Part shown: positions 27,378 through 36,749 of the stretch, in pieces
Numbering within the stretch: the stretch's first letter is position 1
Layout: every line of letters starts with the position of its first letter
Origin: Lachnospiraceae bacterium
GTDB taxonomy: Bacteria; Bacillota; Clostridia; Lachnospirales; Lachnospiraceae
DNA: 64,000 nt
Direction of reading: 5' to 3'
NCBI GenBank assembly: GCA_023664345.1
Contig: JAMPFQ010000007.1
Location: 54,315-118,314, forward strand
The notes under the pieces: model-generated
Database searches by the model: none
Told to the model about the DNA's origin: nothing
The model's input: the letters and a program-made list of their open reading frames with translations, nothing else
Program-made: the position numbers and the translations under genes

Positions 27378-28808
27378 TCATTCTCCGGTCTCACCGTAAA
27401 TCTTTTCCTTTAAATATTTGATATTGGCCTCAAAGTCCACCTCCAGCACCTGCATCTTGCGGATGGTCGCGTCTTTGTATGTGCCCGGCTGCGGCACGCT
27501 GTCCGACACGATATCGTAAGTCAGCAGTTTTCCTGCCATCAGGCTCAGGCGGTAACACTCGTTTCGGGTCAGGTTGGTGGTCAGGTTCGACATCAGTCCG
27601 TCCATCAGGTCCTCAAAATTGGCCCCAAGAGCCGCAGGCAGCTTCCCGATCACAGCGGTGAGCACCTTCCGCTGTCTCTCGGTACGGCCAAAATCCGTGC
27701 CGATATAGCGGTTCCGACAATATGCCAGCGCCTGAGGCCCGTTCAGATGCACCAGGCCCGGTTTGGTGGTGTCCATATTATCCGTACCCTGGGGACGGCC
27801 CGTCAGCATATTATACTCTACCAGATAACCGTTGACATACTCCAGTTCCCCGGTGGTCAGTTCCAGATCCACCCCTCCCACGGCATCGACCAGATTGGCG
27901 AAAGCCTCGAAATTCACCAGCATATATCTGTTTACGGGAATATCCAGGTTCTCTTCTACCGTTTCCATGAGAAGTTCCGCTCCCCCATAGGAATACGCCG
28001 CGTTCAAACGATTTCCGTCGTGTCCCGGAATATCCACATACATATCCCTTAACAGGGAAGTCATATAAATGGTCTTGGTCCTGTTGCTGATGGAAAGCAG
28101 GATCATGGCATCGGAACGTCCGTCCTCCCCGTTCTGGCGGGAATCATTTCCGATCAGCAGGATATTGACCACACCGTCCTCCTGCATGGGCATGTTGGCA
28201 ACGGAATCTATGGATTCATGATTCATTCGGGCATAGACGTTTCCCACCAGAAAATAGAGCCCGCCTCCCGCCAGCGCCACCAGCAGTACCATTGCGATCA
28301 GAAGCTTTTTCAGCCCGGAACCACGTTTCTTTCCTGCTCTCTTGGGCGGTTCCGGGGCAGCTTTCCGGGAATTTTTTCCGGCTGATCTTTTGGAAGCTTT
28401 AACAGGTTCCTTCGAATATTTCTCTTTGGAACGGCGCTTGGGAACTGTGTTCTGTGCTTGCGGGGAACGGCTCCCTGAAGCCGTCCTCCGACCCTGCGTG
28501 GTCTGGCGTCCTGCCTCATCCTGGGGCTGCCTGCGACCCTGCCCCGCTCCGGCTGCCCTGTCCCAGTCTTCTATATAATAGTCCTCTCTCACCCGCTTCT
28601 TCACAGGCGCTTTCTTCCTGCTGGATGCGCTCCCTATGACGTCCAACTCCTTTTCCGCGTCTTCCTCTTCCCCTATGGTATACAGCTGGGGTTCCTGTCT
28701 CCGCTGCTGTTCCTCCGCCTCCATTTCCCGGAGTTCCTGCTGCAGGAACGCTTCCAGCCCCTGCTGGATCTGTTTCATTTCGTTATCTGTTTTCCTGCCC
28801 ATAAACAT
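27378..28808 (-). CDS. LytR-CpsA-Psr (LCP) family cell-wall glycopolymer ligase
   Basis: The 476-residue protein has a long, basic, low-complexity cytoplasmic N-terminus (about 165 residues), one membrane segment (LLIAMVLLVALAGGGLYFLV) and an extracellular LCP domain. Typical motifs are LLIGNDSRQNGEDGRSDAM, SLLRDMYVDIPGHDGNRLNA and the Arg-rich RNRYIGTDFGRTERQRK. LCP enzymes attach teichoic acids or capsule to peptidoglycan from lipid-linked precursors. The N-terminal tail is longer than in most LCP proteins. AAAGGA precedes the ATG. Confidence 0.93.
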   Translation of the reverse strand: MFMGRKTDNEMKQIQQGLEAFLQQELREMEAEEQQRRQEPQLYTIGEEEDAEKELDVIGSASSRKKAPVKKRVREDYYIEDWDRAAGAGQGRRQPQDEAGRQTTQGRRTASGSRSPQAQNTVPKRRSKEKYSKEPVKASKRSAGKNSRKAAPEPPKRAGKKRGSGLKKLLIAMVLLVALAGGGLYFLVGNVYARMNHESIDSVANMPMQEDGVVNILLIGNDSRQNGEDGRSDAMILLSISNRTKTIYMTSLLRDMYVDIPGHDGNRLNAAYSYGGAELLMETVEENLDIPVNRYMLVNFEAFANLVDAVGGVDLELTTGELEYVNGYLVEYNMLTGRPQGTDNMDTTKPGLVHLNGPQALAYCRNRYIGTDFGRTERQRKVLTAVIGKLPAALGANFEDLMDGLMSNLTTNLTRNECYRLSLMAGKLLTYDIVSDSVPQPGTYKDATIRKMQVLEVDFEANIKYLKEKIYGETGE

Positions 28809-28927
28809 TACGTCCTTTCATGGGAAATCATGCAGCGCCCTTTCAAGACCGGGGCTCATTCATAACAACATATCATATTTTATTTAGTATGTCACGAAAT
28901 GAAACATTAAATTTTATTAAAAAAATG

Positions 28928-31339
28928 TTAATCCAGCTTTAATATCATCTCCAGGATCCGTCCGGCACAGATCTCCATCTCCTGTCTGCTCAATACGCCT
29001 TTCCTCAAAGCCTCCAGCAGTCTCTCCGGGAATCCGCATCCCATCTTGGCATCGTTTCCCGCTTTCACTTCCTTATAATGTTCCCCGGCTGTCCACCAGT
29101 CCGTAGTGACCATCCCCTTGAACCCCCATTCGCCCCGCAGGATATCTTCCAGCAGTTCCCGGCTTTCCGAGGCTCTGCGGCCATTGATGATGTTATAGGA
29201 GGACATGATGCACCAGGGATCCGCCTCCCTGACCACGATCTCAAAGGCGCTCAGGTAAATCTCACGGATCGCTCTCTCCGACGCGCGGGAGTCGCTGTTC
29301 TTGCGGTTCGTCTCCTTATTGTTCAGAGCAAAATGTTTCACCGCGGCGCCCACATGATTGCTCTGGATCCCCCGGACCATGGCTGCTGCCAGCTTGCCCG
29401 TAAGGAAAGGATCCTCGGAATAATACTCAAAATTCCTGCCGCACAATGGACTTCTGTGGATATTGACTGCGGGAGCAAGCCACACGGCGATGTTATTTTC
29501 CTTTATCTCCGCGCCTCCTGCCGCTCCCACCCGTTCCACCAGTTCCGGGTTCCATGTACACGCCAGCAGAGTAGCGCAGGGCCATGCCGTGGCGCAGACT
29601 CCTCTGTCCGGTCGGATCCGCAGTCCCGCAGGGCCATCCGCAGTCATCACATCAGGTACCCCATACTCTGGCAGGTTTCCGTAGCCGAACACATCCGCTA
29701 CTCCCGTATTGGGCTGTCCGCCCAGCAGATCCGCCAGCTGTTCATGGGAAAGCTGCGCCAGAAATTCTTTCAGGGTTATGTTTCCTTCCGCCACCTCGTC
29801 CAGGGTATGTACTTTTTTTTCTTCTCCCCACATCTTATATCTGCTGCGGGGCTTCACAGCGGGAGCAAGTCCGTTGGTCTTTTCCAAAGGAAGCGGCTCC
29901 AGTATGCTGGCGTCCGTTTGAAAAGGTTCTCCCATGGGAAGTTCCTCATAACTGCCGTCAGCGCACATCCTCTTTTTCAGGGAAGTGGGCGTCAGCCTGT
30001 TGGCCAGCTGCTTTACGATCACACTCTGGGGAAGTTCCATGACAAAATCCGCCACCACATCCCTGACGGAAGTCCCCACATAGAGATGATAGGAGCCCTG
30101 CTCCATGATATATGCCGCTCTGGCGACCTTGCCCAGGTCGTCATAGGATGCCATGGCATGGAAAGGAACACACAGCACCATGGTCTGGGTCTCGCCGGGA
30201 GCCAGCAGACGACTCTTTCGGAAAGCAATCAGTTCCCTTGCAGGCTTGCCCAGCCTTCCCTGAGGCGCACTGTAATAGACCTGTACCACTTCCTTTCCGG
30301 GAACGTCCCCGATATTGCACACGGACACCGTGATCTCTATATGATTTTCTTTCTGCTCCGCCGACGGCTTTCCCAAAGAAAACCGGGTGTATGACAGTCC
30401 GAAGCCAAAAGGATAATTCACCCTGCCCGCGGCTTTCGGGATGGTCTCAAAATAACGGTACCCCACATAGATATCATCGGTGTAATCCACATGATCCTCG
30501 GACTCGTGGAAATTGTCGCTGGAGGGATAGTCCTCCAGGCTTTTTGCAAAAGTATCCGCCAGCTTGCCGCAGGGGCTGCCCTCTCCCACCAGCAGTTCCG
30601 CCGCCGCCAGACCTCCTTCCATGCCGCCCTGCCACGTCATGAGGACGGACCGGATTGCCGGATCTTCCGCAAACCATGAGGAATCCACCACACCTCCCGC
30701 ATTTATGACCAGGATCACCTTCGGGAAAGCTTTCTTCACCATGTCTGCCATGGCTTCTTCCCTGCGGCTCAAGTAAAAATCGCCTCTTTCATAGATCTTT
30801 TCCGCCGTCTCATAGAGATTGCTGTTTTCTACATGGACAAGTTTCTGACCGGAAGACTGCACACTCCTGTCCCAGCCCTCCCCGGAAAACCGGCTGATGG
30901 TGATGATAGCAGTATCCGTGAACGCCCGGGCTTTTTTGAGCAATGCCTCCGGCACTTCCGGCTCCACCGTAAGCCCGGGCACGCTGCCCGCCGCGTACTG
31001 CGCTTCTACATTCTCCCTGTAAAAAGCGGATAATTCCTCAAAGACCGTGACATGATCCGATTTCTCTTTCAGGCCCTGGTACAGGTTCCGTGTATAGGGC
31101 ACGGTCACGTCACCGCTTCCCCCTCCCCCTTTTACATAGTCAAAGCTTGCCTTTCCGAATAACGCTACCCTGCTGCCCTTTGCCAGGGGGAGCAGGGAAT
31201 CCTCATTCTTTAACAGCACCATTCCTTCCTTTGCAGCCTCTTTGGAAAGCAGGATATGTTCTTCGCTTGCTGTGATCCTCTTGCCGTCTTTCCCCATAGG
31301 GAGCATCGGCTGATAAAGTGCTCTGGCCCATTTCTGCAT
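28928..31339 (-). CDS. Glycoside hydrolase family 3, circularly permuted (beta-glucosidase type)
   Basis: The 803-residue protein has GH3 domains in swapped order. The alpha/beta sandwich usually found second comes first (residues about 25-290, SKEAAKEGMVLLKNEDSLLPL), then a fibronectin-III-like domain (about 325-430), and last the catalytic barrel (about 520-803; PDVMTADGPAGLRI, FEYYSEDPFLTGKLA, VKHFALNNKETNR). The nucleophile is the Asp in MVTTDWWTAG. The same swap is known in rumen Clostridia beta-glucosidases. There is no signal peptide, so it is probably cytoplasmic and acts on imported oligosaccharides. Confidence 0.93.
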   Translation of the reverse strand: MQKWARALYQPMLPMGKDGKRITASEEHILLSKEAAKEGMVLLKNEDSLLPLAKGSRVALFGKASFDYVKGGGGSGDVTVPYTRNLYQGLKEKSDHVTVFEELSAFYRENVEAQYAAGSVPGLTVEPEVPEALLKKARAFTDTAIITISRFSGEGWDRSVQSSGQKLVHVENSNLYETAEKIYERGDFYLSRREEAMADMVKKAFPKVILVINAGGVVDSSWFAEDPAIRSVLMTWQGGMEGGLAAAELLVGEGSPCGKLADTFAKSLEDYPSSDNFHESEDHVDYTDDIYVGYRYFETIPKAAGRVNYPFGFGLSYTRFSLGKPSAEQKENHIEITVSVCNIGDVPGKEVVQVYYSAPQGRLGKPARELIAFRKSRLLAPGETQTMVLCVPFHAMASYDDLGKVARAAYIMEQGSYHLYVGTSVRDVVADFVMELPQSVIVKQLANRLTPTSLKKRMCADGSYEELPMGEPFQTDASILEPLPLEKTNGLAPAVKPRSRYKMWGEEKKVHTLDEVAEGNITLKEFLAQLSHEQLADLLGGQPNTGVADVFGYGNLPEYGVPDVMTADGPAGLRIRPDRGVCATAWPCATLLACTWNPELVERVGAAGGAEIKENNIAVWLAPAVNIHRSPLCGRNFEYYSEDPFLTGKLAAAMVRGIQSNHVGAAVKHFALNNKETNRKNSDSRASERAIREIYLSAFEIVVREADPWCIMSSYNIINGRRASESRELLEDILRGEWGFKGMVTTDWWTAGEHYKEVKAGNDAKMGCGFPERLLEALRKGVLSRQEMEICAGRILEMILKLD

Positions 31340-31408
31340 ATTGGGATCCTCCTGTAGTCATTTTATAAATCGGAGACCGATCGGCCTCTGATCGCCCTGA
31401 ATAAGATT

Positions 31409-31414
31409 ATTATA
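31409..31414 (-). promoter_or_regulatory. Extended -10 for the GH3 gene
   Basis: TGGTATAAT on the minus strand without a clear -35. A CCGATCGG palindrome at 31377-31384 lies between it and the GH3 start and could be an operator. Confidence 0.4.
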
Positions 31415-31445
31415 CCATATTTCTGCGAGTTAAGGGGCAGAGACG

Positions 31446-31474
31446 TTGAAAAATCTATCTTTTCATAGTAGAAT
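31446..31474 (+). promoter_or_regulatory. Promoter of the GNAT/nucleotidase unit
   Basis: TTGAAA, 17 bases, TAGAAT, ending 43 bases before the GNAT start and divergent from GH3. Confidence 0.65.
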
Positions 31475-31517
31475 GTTTTCATTCACAACTATTTAAGAAT
31501 CCGGAGGATAAACCACC

Positions 31518-31940
31518 ATGAAAGCGGTAATATATGAAAGTATCCCCGACTGCGCGAGGGAGATCAGGAAAAAGGTATTTACGGAGGAGCAGGGATTCCA
31601 GAATGAATTTGATGAGACGGACCTTACTGCCACCCATATCGTAGCATATGACCGGGACGGGCTCCCTGTGGCAACCTGCCGCGTATTCTGGGACGCTGCG
31701 ATGGATTCTTATCTCCTTGGACGGCTTGCGGTCCTTAAGGAGTATCGCGGGCAGGATATAGGTTCCATGATGATCCGGGAAGCGGAGCAGTATGTACGGG
31801 CAAAAAAAGGCGGATGCCTGATGCTCCACGCGCAGTGCAGGGTATCGGACTTTTACAGGAAATCCGGTTTTGTGGAATTTGGAGAAATCGGAGACGAGGA
31901 AGGCTGTCCCCATATCTGGATGAGAAAAAATCTTGCGTAA
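31518..31940 (+). CDS. GNAT family N-acetyltransferase
   Basis: A 140-residue single-domain GNAT. The start KAVIYESIPDCAREIRKKVF-TEEQGF resembles the ElaA/PhnO-like group, and LGRLAVLKEYRGQDIGSMMIRE is the acetyl-CoA pyrophosphate loop. GGAGG precedes the ATG. The acceptor amine is unknown. It is 53 bases before the 5'-nucleotidase gene and probably shares its transcript. Confidence 0.9.
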   Translation: MKAVIYESIPDCAREIRKKVFTEEQGFQNEFDETDLTATHIVAYDRDGLPVATCRVFWDAAMDSYLLGRLAVLKEYRGQDIGSMMIREAEQYVRAKKGGCLMLHAQCRVSDFYRKSGFVEFGEIGDEEGCPHIWMRKNLA

Positions 31941-31993
31941 AAAAATCCAAAATACTATAATAAGACCAGATTCAGCATAAAGGAGCACATTTT

Positions 31994-33964
31994 ATGAAAC
32001 GATTGATCAGACCGGCTGCACTATGTCTTGCAGCGATCCTGTTTCTGTTTAACATTACGATAACCCGGGCGGAAACCGCCCCGCCGAAATCCGTGGATAT
32101 CATGTTCTTTCACGATACCCACTCCCATCTGGACAGCTTTTCCACCATAATAGATGAGGACGCGGTGACGGTGGGCGGCTTTGCCCGGATCAAGACGCTG
32201 ATCAATGAACAGATGGCGGAAAATCCCGACACCCTGCTGGTGGATGCCGGAGACTTCTCCATGGGAACCCTGGTACAGGCCATCTTCAGCAGCGAATCCG
32301 CGGAACTGCGCATGCTGGGATCCCTGGGCTGTGAGGCCACCACTTTAGGGAACCATGAATTTGATTACCGCTCCAAAGGCCTTGCCGGGGCTCTGGACGC
32401 CGCAGGAAGTTCCGGGGAGGCGGTTCCCGCCATGGTGCTCTGCAATATCGACTGGGAGACCATGGAGGCGGAGGGACTGACAGCGGACCAGCAGCTGTTA
32501 AAAGATGCCCTTGACCGCTACGGCGCAAAGGATTATATCATGGTGGAAAAAGGCGGCATCAAGATCGCCATCCTTGGCGTTTTCGGTGCGGACGCCCTGG
32601 CCTGCGCCCCTACCTGCGTGCTGAAATTCAAGGATATCTCCGAGGCCGCCGCGGAGACGGTCCGGGAGATCCAGGAAAAGGAAGACGCGGATATGATCAT
32701 CTGTCTCTCCCACAGCGGCACCAACGCGGACGAGAGCAAGTCGGAGGACGAGATCCTGGCCAAAAGCGTTCCCGAGATCGACCTGATCATCAGCGGACAT
32801 ACCCACACCACGCTGGAGGAACCTATCCGGCACGGCGATACCTATATCGTATCCGCCGGAGAATATGGCAAAAACCTGGGCTTTCTGACCATGCGCCAGA
32901 CGGAAAGCGGCAGATGGAGCATAGATGTGGCATCGGATTACGGCCTGACTCCCATTACGGATGATATTGCCCCCGATCTTGCCACACAGGAGAAAATTGA
33001 TTCCCTGATGGATCTGGTGGATTCGGTGTACCTCTCACAGTTTGGCTATACGAACGATCAGGTGCTGGCGCAGAATGAGGTTGTGTTCTGTCCTCAGGAG
33101 GATTTGGGCGATACCCATACCGATCAGAATCTGGGCAACTTTATGTCTGACGCTTATGTATACACGGTGGAAAACGCCGCAGATTATGACGGGCATCCGG
33201 TGGATGTGGCTATTGTGCCTAACGGTTGCGTCCGCGATACCTACCCCACCGGCGACATCACCGTGACGGACGTGTTCAATTCCTTTTCCCTGGGCATCGG
33301 CCCCGATGAGATTCCCGGATATCCGGTGATCAGCGTCTACCTGACGGGTAAGGAGTTAAAGACGGTTGCGGAGATCGACGCGTCCATATCGGATCTTATG
33401 ACTGCTGCCAGGCTTTACACTTTTGGCCTGGAATTTTCCTACAATCCCAACCGGCTGATCCTGAACAAGGTTACGGACTGCTATCTGCGGGATCACGACG
33501 GGAACCGCGTGGAGATAGAAGACGATAAGCTTTACCGCGTAGTGGGCGACCTCTACAGCGGCCAGATGCTGGGCGCAGTCACTAAAGTTTCCTACGGTCT
33601 GCTGACCGTAACCCCTAAATTTGCGGACGGCACTCCCATTGAAAATATCGAGGATGCCATTGTGACGGAAAACGGGAGAGAACTGAAAGCCTGGACCGTC
33701 TTTGCAAGATACATGGAATCCCTGGAGGATACCGACGGCGACGGCATCGCCAATATTCCCCGGGTCTATGCCACAGCCCAGGGCAGGAAGATTGTGGAAG
33801 ACAGTCATTCCCTGAAAGACCTGCTGAAACAGCCTAATAAATATGCTTTTATGATCGTAGGGGTGATATTGGCAGTGCTGGCGATCATCATTTTGCTGAT
33901 CGTGCTGATCTGCAAGCTGATCCGTAAGATTTTACGCAATACGAAAAGTAAGTCAAGATCATGA
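31994..33964 (+). CDS. Membrane-anchored 5'-nucleotidase / bifunctional metallophosphatase
   Basis: A signal peptide (residues 1-27) is followed by a metallophosphatase domain with MFFHDTHSHLD, LVDAGDFSMG, TTLGNHEFDY, IICLSHSG and LIISGHTHTT, all metal-ligand blocks. A 5'-nucleotidase C-terminal domain (NLGNFMSDAYVY; PNGCVRDTYPTGDI) comes next, and a membrane anchor lies near residues 615-640. At 656 residues it is of UshA/YfkN-like size. It would release nucleosides and phosphate outside the cell. AAGGAG precedes the ATG. Confidence 0.93.
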   Translation: MKRLIRPAALCLAAILFLFNITITRAETAPPKSVDIMFFHDTHSHLDSFSTIIDEDAVTVGGFARIKTLINEQMAENPDTLLVDAGDFSMGTLVQAIFSSESAELRMLGSLGCEATTLGNHEFDYRSKGLAGALDAAGSSGEAVPAMVLCNIDWETMEAEGLTADQQLLKDALDRYGAKDYIMVEKGGIKIAILGVFGADALACAPTCVLKFKDISEAAAETVREIQEKEDADMIICLSHSGTNADESKSEDEILAKSVPEIDLIISGHTHTTLEEPIRHGDTYIVSAGEYGKNLGFLTMRQTESGRWSIDVASDYGLTPITDDIAPDLATQEKIDSLMDLVDSVYLSQFGYTNDQVLAQNEVVFCPQEDLGDTHTDQNLGNFMSDAYVYTVENAADYDGHPVDVAIVPNGCVRDTYPTGDITVTDVFNSFSLGIGPDEIPGYPVISVYLTGKELKTVAEIDASISDLMTAARLYTFGLEFSYNPNRLILNKVTDCYLRDHDGNRVEIEDDKLYRVVGDLYSGQMLGAVTKVSYGLLTVTPKFADGTPIENIEDAIVTENGRELKAWTVFARYMESLEDTDGDGIANIPRVYATAQGRKIVEDSHSLKDLLKQPNKYAFMIVGVILAVLAIIILLIVLICKLIRKILRNTKSKSRS

Positions 33965-33971
33965 CAAAATC

Positions 33972-34083
33972 GAGCAGACTCGAAAGGCTTTGCCTTTCTC
34001 GTTCGCGTTGCTCGTCAGAAGCATATGTCTGCATCTGCCCATGCAAGCATGGCATCTGCACCCATATGCTTCTGACTCTGCTC
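33972..34083 (+). repeat. Cloverleaf-like structured intergenic element
   Basis: Starting ten bases after the nucleotidase stop, this 112-base stretch folds as nested perfect stems. The outer stem is GAGCAGA/TCTGCTC (33972-33978 with 34077-34083), the first arm GAAAGGC-TTT-GCCTTTC, and the second a 14-bp arm GTCAGAAGCATATG/CATATGCTTCTGAC (34014-34027 with 34063-34076) with an inner CCATGC/GCATGG hairpin. A similar plan recurs at 43728-43821. Confidence 0.7.
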
Positions 34084-34093
34084 ATTCTCGCAG

Positions 34094-34131
34094 AAAACAG
34101 GTTGCCTCATCTCATAAGGCAGCCTGTTTTT
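34094..34131 (+). terminator. Bidirectional terminator
   Basis: AAAACAGG-T-TGCCT pairs with AGGCA-G-CCTGTTTT around a 9-base loop, with T runs on both strands. It lies between the convergent nucleotidase and hybrid kinase genes. Confidence 0.8.
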
Positions 34132-34202
34132 CATCCATGACCACTATTTCGGAACAAAAGTGAAGACTTTCCGCAGAAAAGTTCCAGACCATCGCAAAAG
34201 CT

Positions 34203-36749
34203 TTACTGCAGATAATGAGCCAGTATATGTGTCAGCGCATCCATATCAATGGGCTTGGAGGTGTGGTCGTTCATGCCGCATTCTTTGCATTTCTGCACAT
34301 CTTCGGAAAAGGCATCCGCCGTCATGGCGATGATGGGCAGCCCCGCATCCGCGCGATCCAGCGCCCTGATGCTCCGTGTCGCCTCATATCCTGACATCAC
34401 AGGCATCCGGATATCCATCAGTATGACCTGATAATGACCCACCTGGGACTTTTCAAACATTTCCACGCAGATCTGGCCGTTTTCCGCCCAGTCGATCTCT
34501 ATGCCCCGGCTGGAAAGCAGTTCTTTGGCGATCTCATAATTAAGATCGTTATCCTCCGCCAGCAGGATCCTGACGCCGCTAAAATCCTCTCTGGGCGCTT
34601 TCTGCACTTCCGGTATCTCCTGTCCGGAATCCATACATTGCAGCAGACCATAGTAGAGCGTGGATCGGAACAGAGGCTTCTGAATGAAACCGCTGATACC
34701 TACCCTGTTCGCATCCTCTTTCAGATCGCTCCAGTCATAGGACGCCGCCAGAAGCAGGGGCGCTTTCTCTCCATATTTCTCATGGATCTTCCGGGCTGTT
34801 TCCAGACCGTCCCTGTTGTCCGCTTCCAGGTCAAAGATTACCGCCTGGTAAGAGTCTTGCTGTCCCTGATGCTTTTCGACCATATCCATGGCGGCGCTGT
34901 CGTCCAGAGCCCACTCGCAGTTGACTGACATTTCTCCAAGATGCGCCCCTGTTTCCCTGCAGGCCTGCCCGTTTTTACTTACCAACAGCACGTTCCAGCC
35001 GGGAAGCGCCATATCCGCTTCTTTGCCTGTAGCACGTTCCATATCAATGGTCACATGGAATTCCGTTCCTTTGCCAACCTCACTCTTTAATTCGATAGTT
35101 CCGCCCATGGTGTCCACGATATACTTACTGATGGCCATGCCAAGACCGGAACCCTCCGTCTTATTGACCCTGGCGTTATCCTCTCTGGCAAAGGATTCAA
35201 ATATCTTATCCTGAAATTCAGGAGGCATCCCGATCCCATTGTCCTTTACCCGAAAATGAACCCGCACATATCGGTCTCCCTGAGGTGATTCCTCCTGCGC
35301 CATGAAGAAAAGGATCTGGCCGCCCTCCGGCGTGAATTTATAGGCATTGGACAGGAAATTGATCAGTACCTGGTTCAGCCTGACGCTGTCGCAATACACT
35401 CCCTCCGTCAGGATATCGGAAAGGAGAATCTCAAACTTCTGGTTCTTCGACCTGACCTGGGGCAGGATAATGCTCACAATGCTCTCCATGGTCTCCCGGA
35501 GTGAGATGATCTCCGGATTCAGCGTCATTTTCCCGCTCTCAATCTTGGACATATCCAGGACATCATTGATCAGCCCAAGGAGATGGCGGCTTGACAGCGT
35601 GATTTTGCTCAGGCAGTTGATCAGCTGATCCCTGTCGTCCATGTTGGCGGCGGCAATGGCGGTCATTCCCACGATGGCGTTCATAGGCGTCCTGATGTCA
35701 TGGCTCATATTGGACAGGAATTCACTCTTCGCCTTATTCGCCTTGATGGCCTCATTGCGGGCCGCCTCCGTTTCCGCAAGCTGCGCTTTGGTCATCCTGT
35801 AGTACAGAACGAACACGATGAGGAAAATCAAAAACATGATCAGCAGCGCCATCGAGAACGCGTAAAGCCTCTGATAATCCAGTCTCTGCACAATATGATC
35901 CAGTTCGTCAAAAGAGAGCACCGTCACCAGATACCATTCGGAATACGCCAGGGGCGTCACATATACGCATTTCGTCCCACCGTAAGTGACTACGATATCC
36001 GTAAAGAGTGTTCTGCCCATGATGGCATCCCGGATGTTTCTCTCATAGTATTCCGCGTCCTTTTCCCCAATGTTCTTTACCCGCGCATAGATACGCTCAT
36101 AAAAATTAGCTTCCGTTACGGCATTATTTTTGATCACAAAATCACCGTTACTCCTGATGATGTGGGAATAAGACTTCTCGTCACCATTATCCAGGGCAAG
36201 CGTTGTGTAGACATATCTAAGATCGATGCCTCCTACCAGCGCCACACTCTTTCGCCCGTCTTCCATATCATATTCGCAGGGAACGCCCAGCAGCACCAGT
36301 TCCATTTCCTGATCAGGGATATATGCCGCAGCTATCTTTTCCTCTCCGCTTAACAGATCTTCCAGGAACGCTTCCGTATAAGGGATGGACACCTGATTGC
36401 CCAAAATCTGCTCAAAGCTGCCGTCCGCCGCCATAAGCGCCAGGAATTCGAATTCCCTGGCAACAGCGCTCACGCGCATGCTTTCCGTCAGTTCCTCTCC
36501 CTGAAGCTTCCCATCGGGTGGCATAGTCTTAATGATACTTTCCACCTGAGCCAGCTTGATATCCATGGTAGTGCGGAAATGGCTTGCTATCTGTGCGCTC
36601 ATCCTCTCCATGTACAGATTGCTGATCTCCGTGGTAGTCTCTCTGCTCTTTGCCGCCATCCGGTTCATCAGAAAGAAAAAGACGCAGGCACATAATATGA
36701 ACATCAGTACAAAGCTGCCCGTCAGGACACGAGAAGTCTTATTTTTCAT
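34203..36749 (-). CDS. Membrane hybrid histidine kinase with degenerate and normal receiver domains
   Basis: The start at 36749 (AGAGGAAG upstream) gives 848 residues. Two membrane segments (about 10-32 and 295-320) enclose an extracytoplasmic sensor of the dCache type. Then come HisKA with phospho-His in FLSNMSHDIRTPMNAIVG, and HATPase with DNGIGMPPEFQDKIFESF and GSGLGMAISKYIV. The first receiver-like domain (VLLVSKNGQA) lacks the acidic pair. The second receiver is complete (LAEDNDLN; phospho-Asp in ILMDIRMPVMSG; Lys in TSKPIDMD). No DNA-binding output is fused. It overlaps the SGNH gene by 11 bases. Confidence 0.92.
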   Translation of the reverse strand: MKNKTSRVLTGSFVLMFILCACVFFFLMNRMAAKSRETTTEISNLYMERMSAQIASHFRTTMDIKLAQVESIIKTMPPDGKLQGEELTESMRVSAVAREFEFLALMAADGSFEQILGNQVSIPYTEAFLEDLLSGEEKIAAAYIPDQEMELVLLGVPCEYDMEDGRKSVALVGGIDLRYVYTTLALDNGDEKSYSHIIRSNGDFVIKNNAVTEANFYERIYARVKNIGEKDAEYYERNIRDAIMGRTLFTDIVVTYGGTKCVYVTPLAYSEWYLVTVLSFDELDHIVQRLDYQRLYAFSMALLIMFLIFLIVFVLYYRMTKAQLAETEAARNEAIKANKAKSEFLSNMSHDIRTPMNAIVGMTAIAAANMDDRDQLINCLSKITLSSRHLLGLINDVLDMSKIESGKMTLNPEIISLRETMESIVSIILPQVRSKNQKFEILLSDILTEGVYCDSVRLNQVLINFLSNAYKFTPEGGQILFFMAQEESPQGDRYVRVHFRVKDNGIGMPPEFQDKIFESFAREDNARVNKTEGSGLGMAISKYIVDTMGGTIELKSEVGKGTEFHVTIDMERATGKEADMALPGWNVLLVSKNGQACRETGAHLGEMSVNCEWALDDSAAMDMVEKHQGQQDSYQAVIFDLEADNRDGLETARKIHEKYGEKAPLLLAASYDWSDLKEDANRVGISGFIQKPLFRSTLYYGLLQCMDSGQEIPEVQKAPREDFSGVRILLAEDNDLNYEIAKELLSSRGIEIDWAENGQICVEMFEKSQVGHYQVILMDIRMPVMSGYEATRSIRALDRADAGLPIIAMTADAFSEDVQKCKECGMNDHTSKPIDMDALTHILAHYLQ

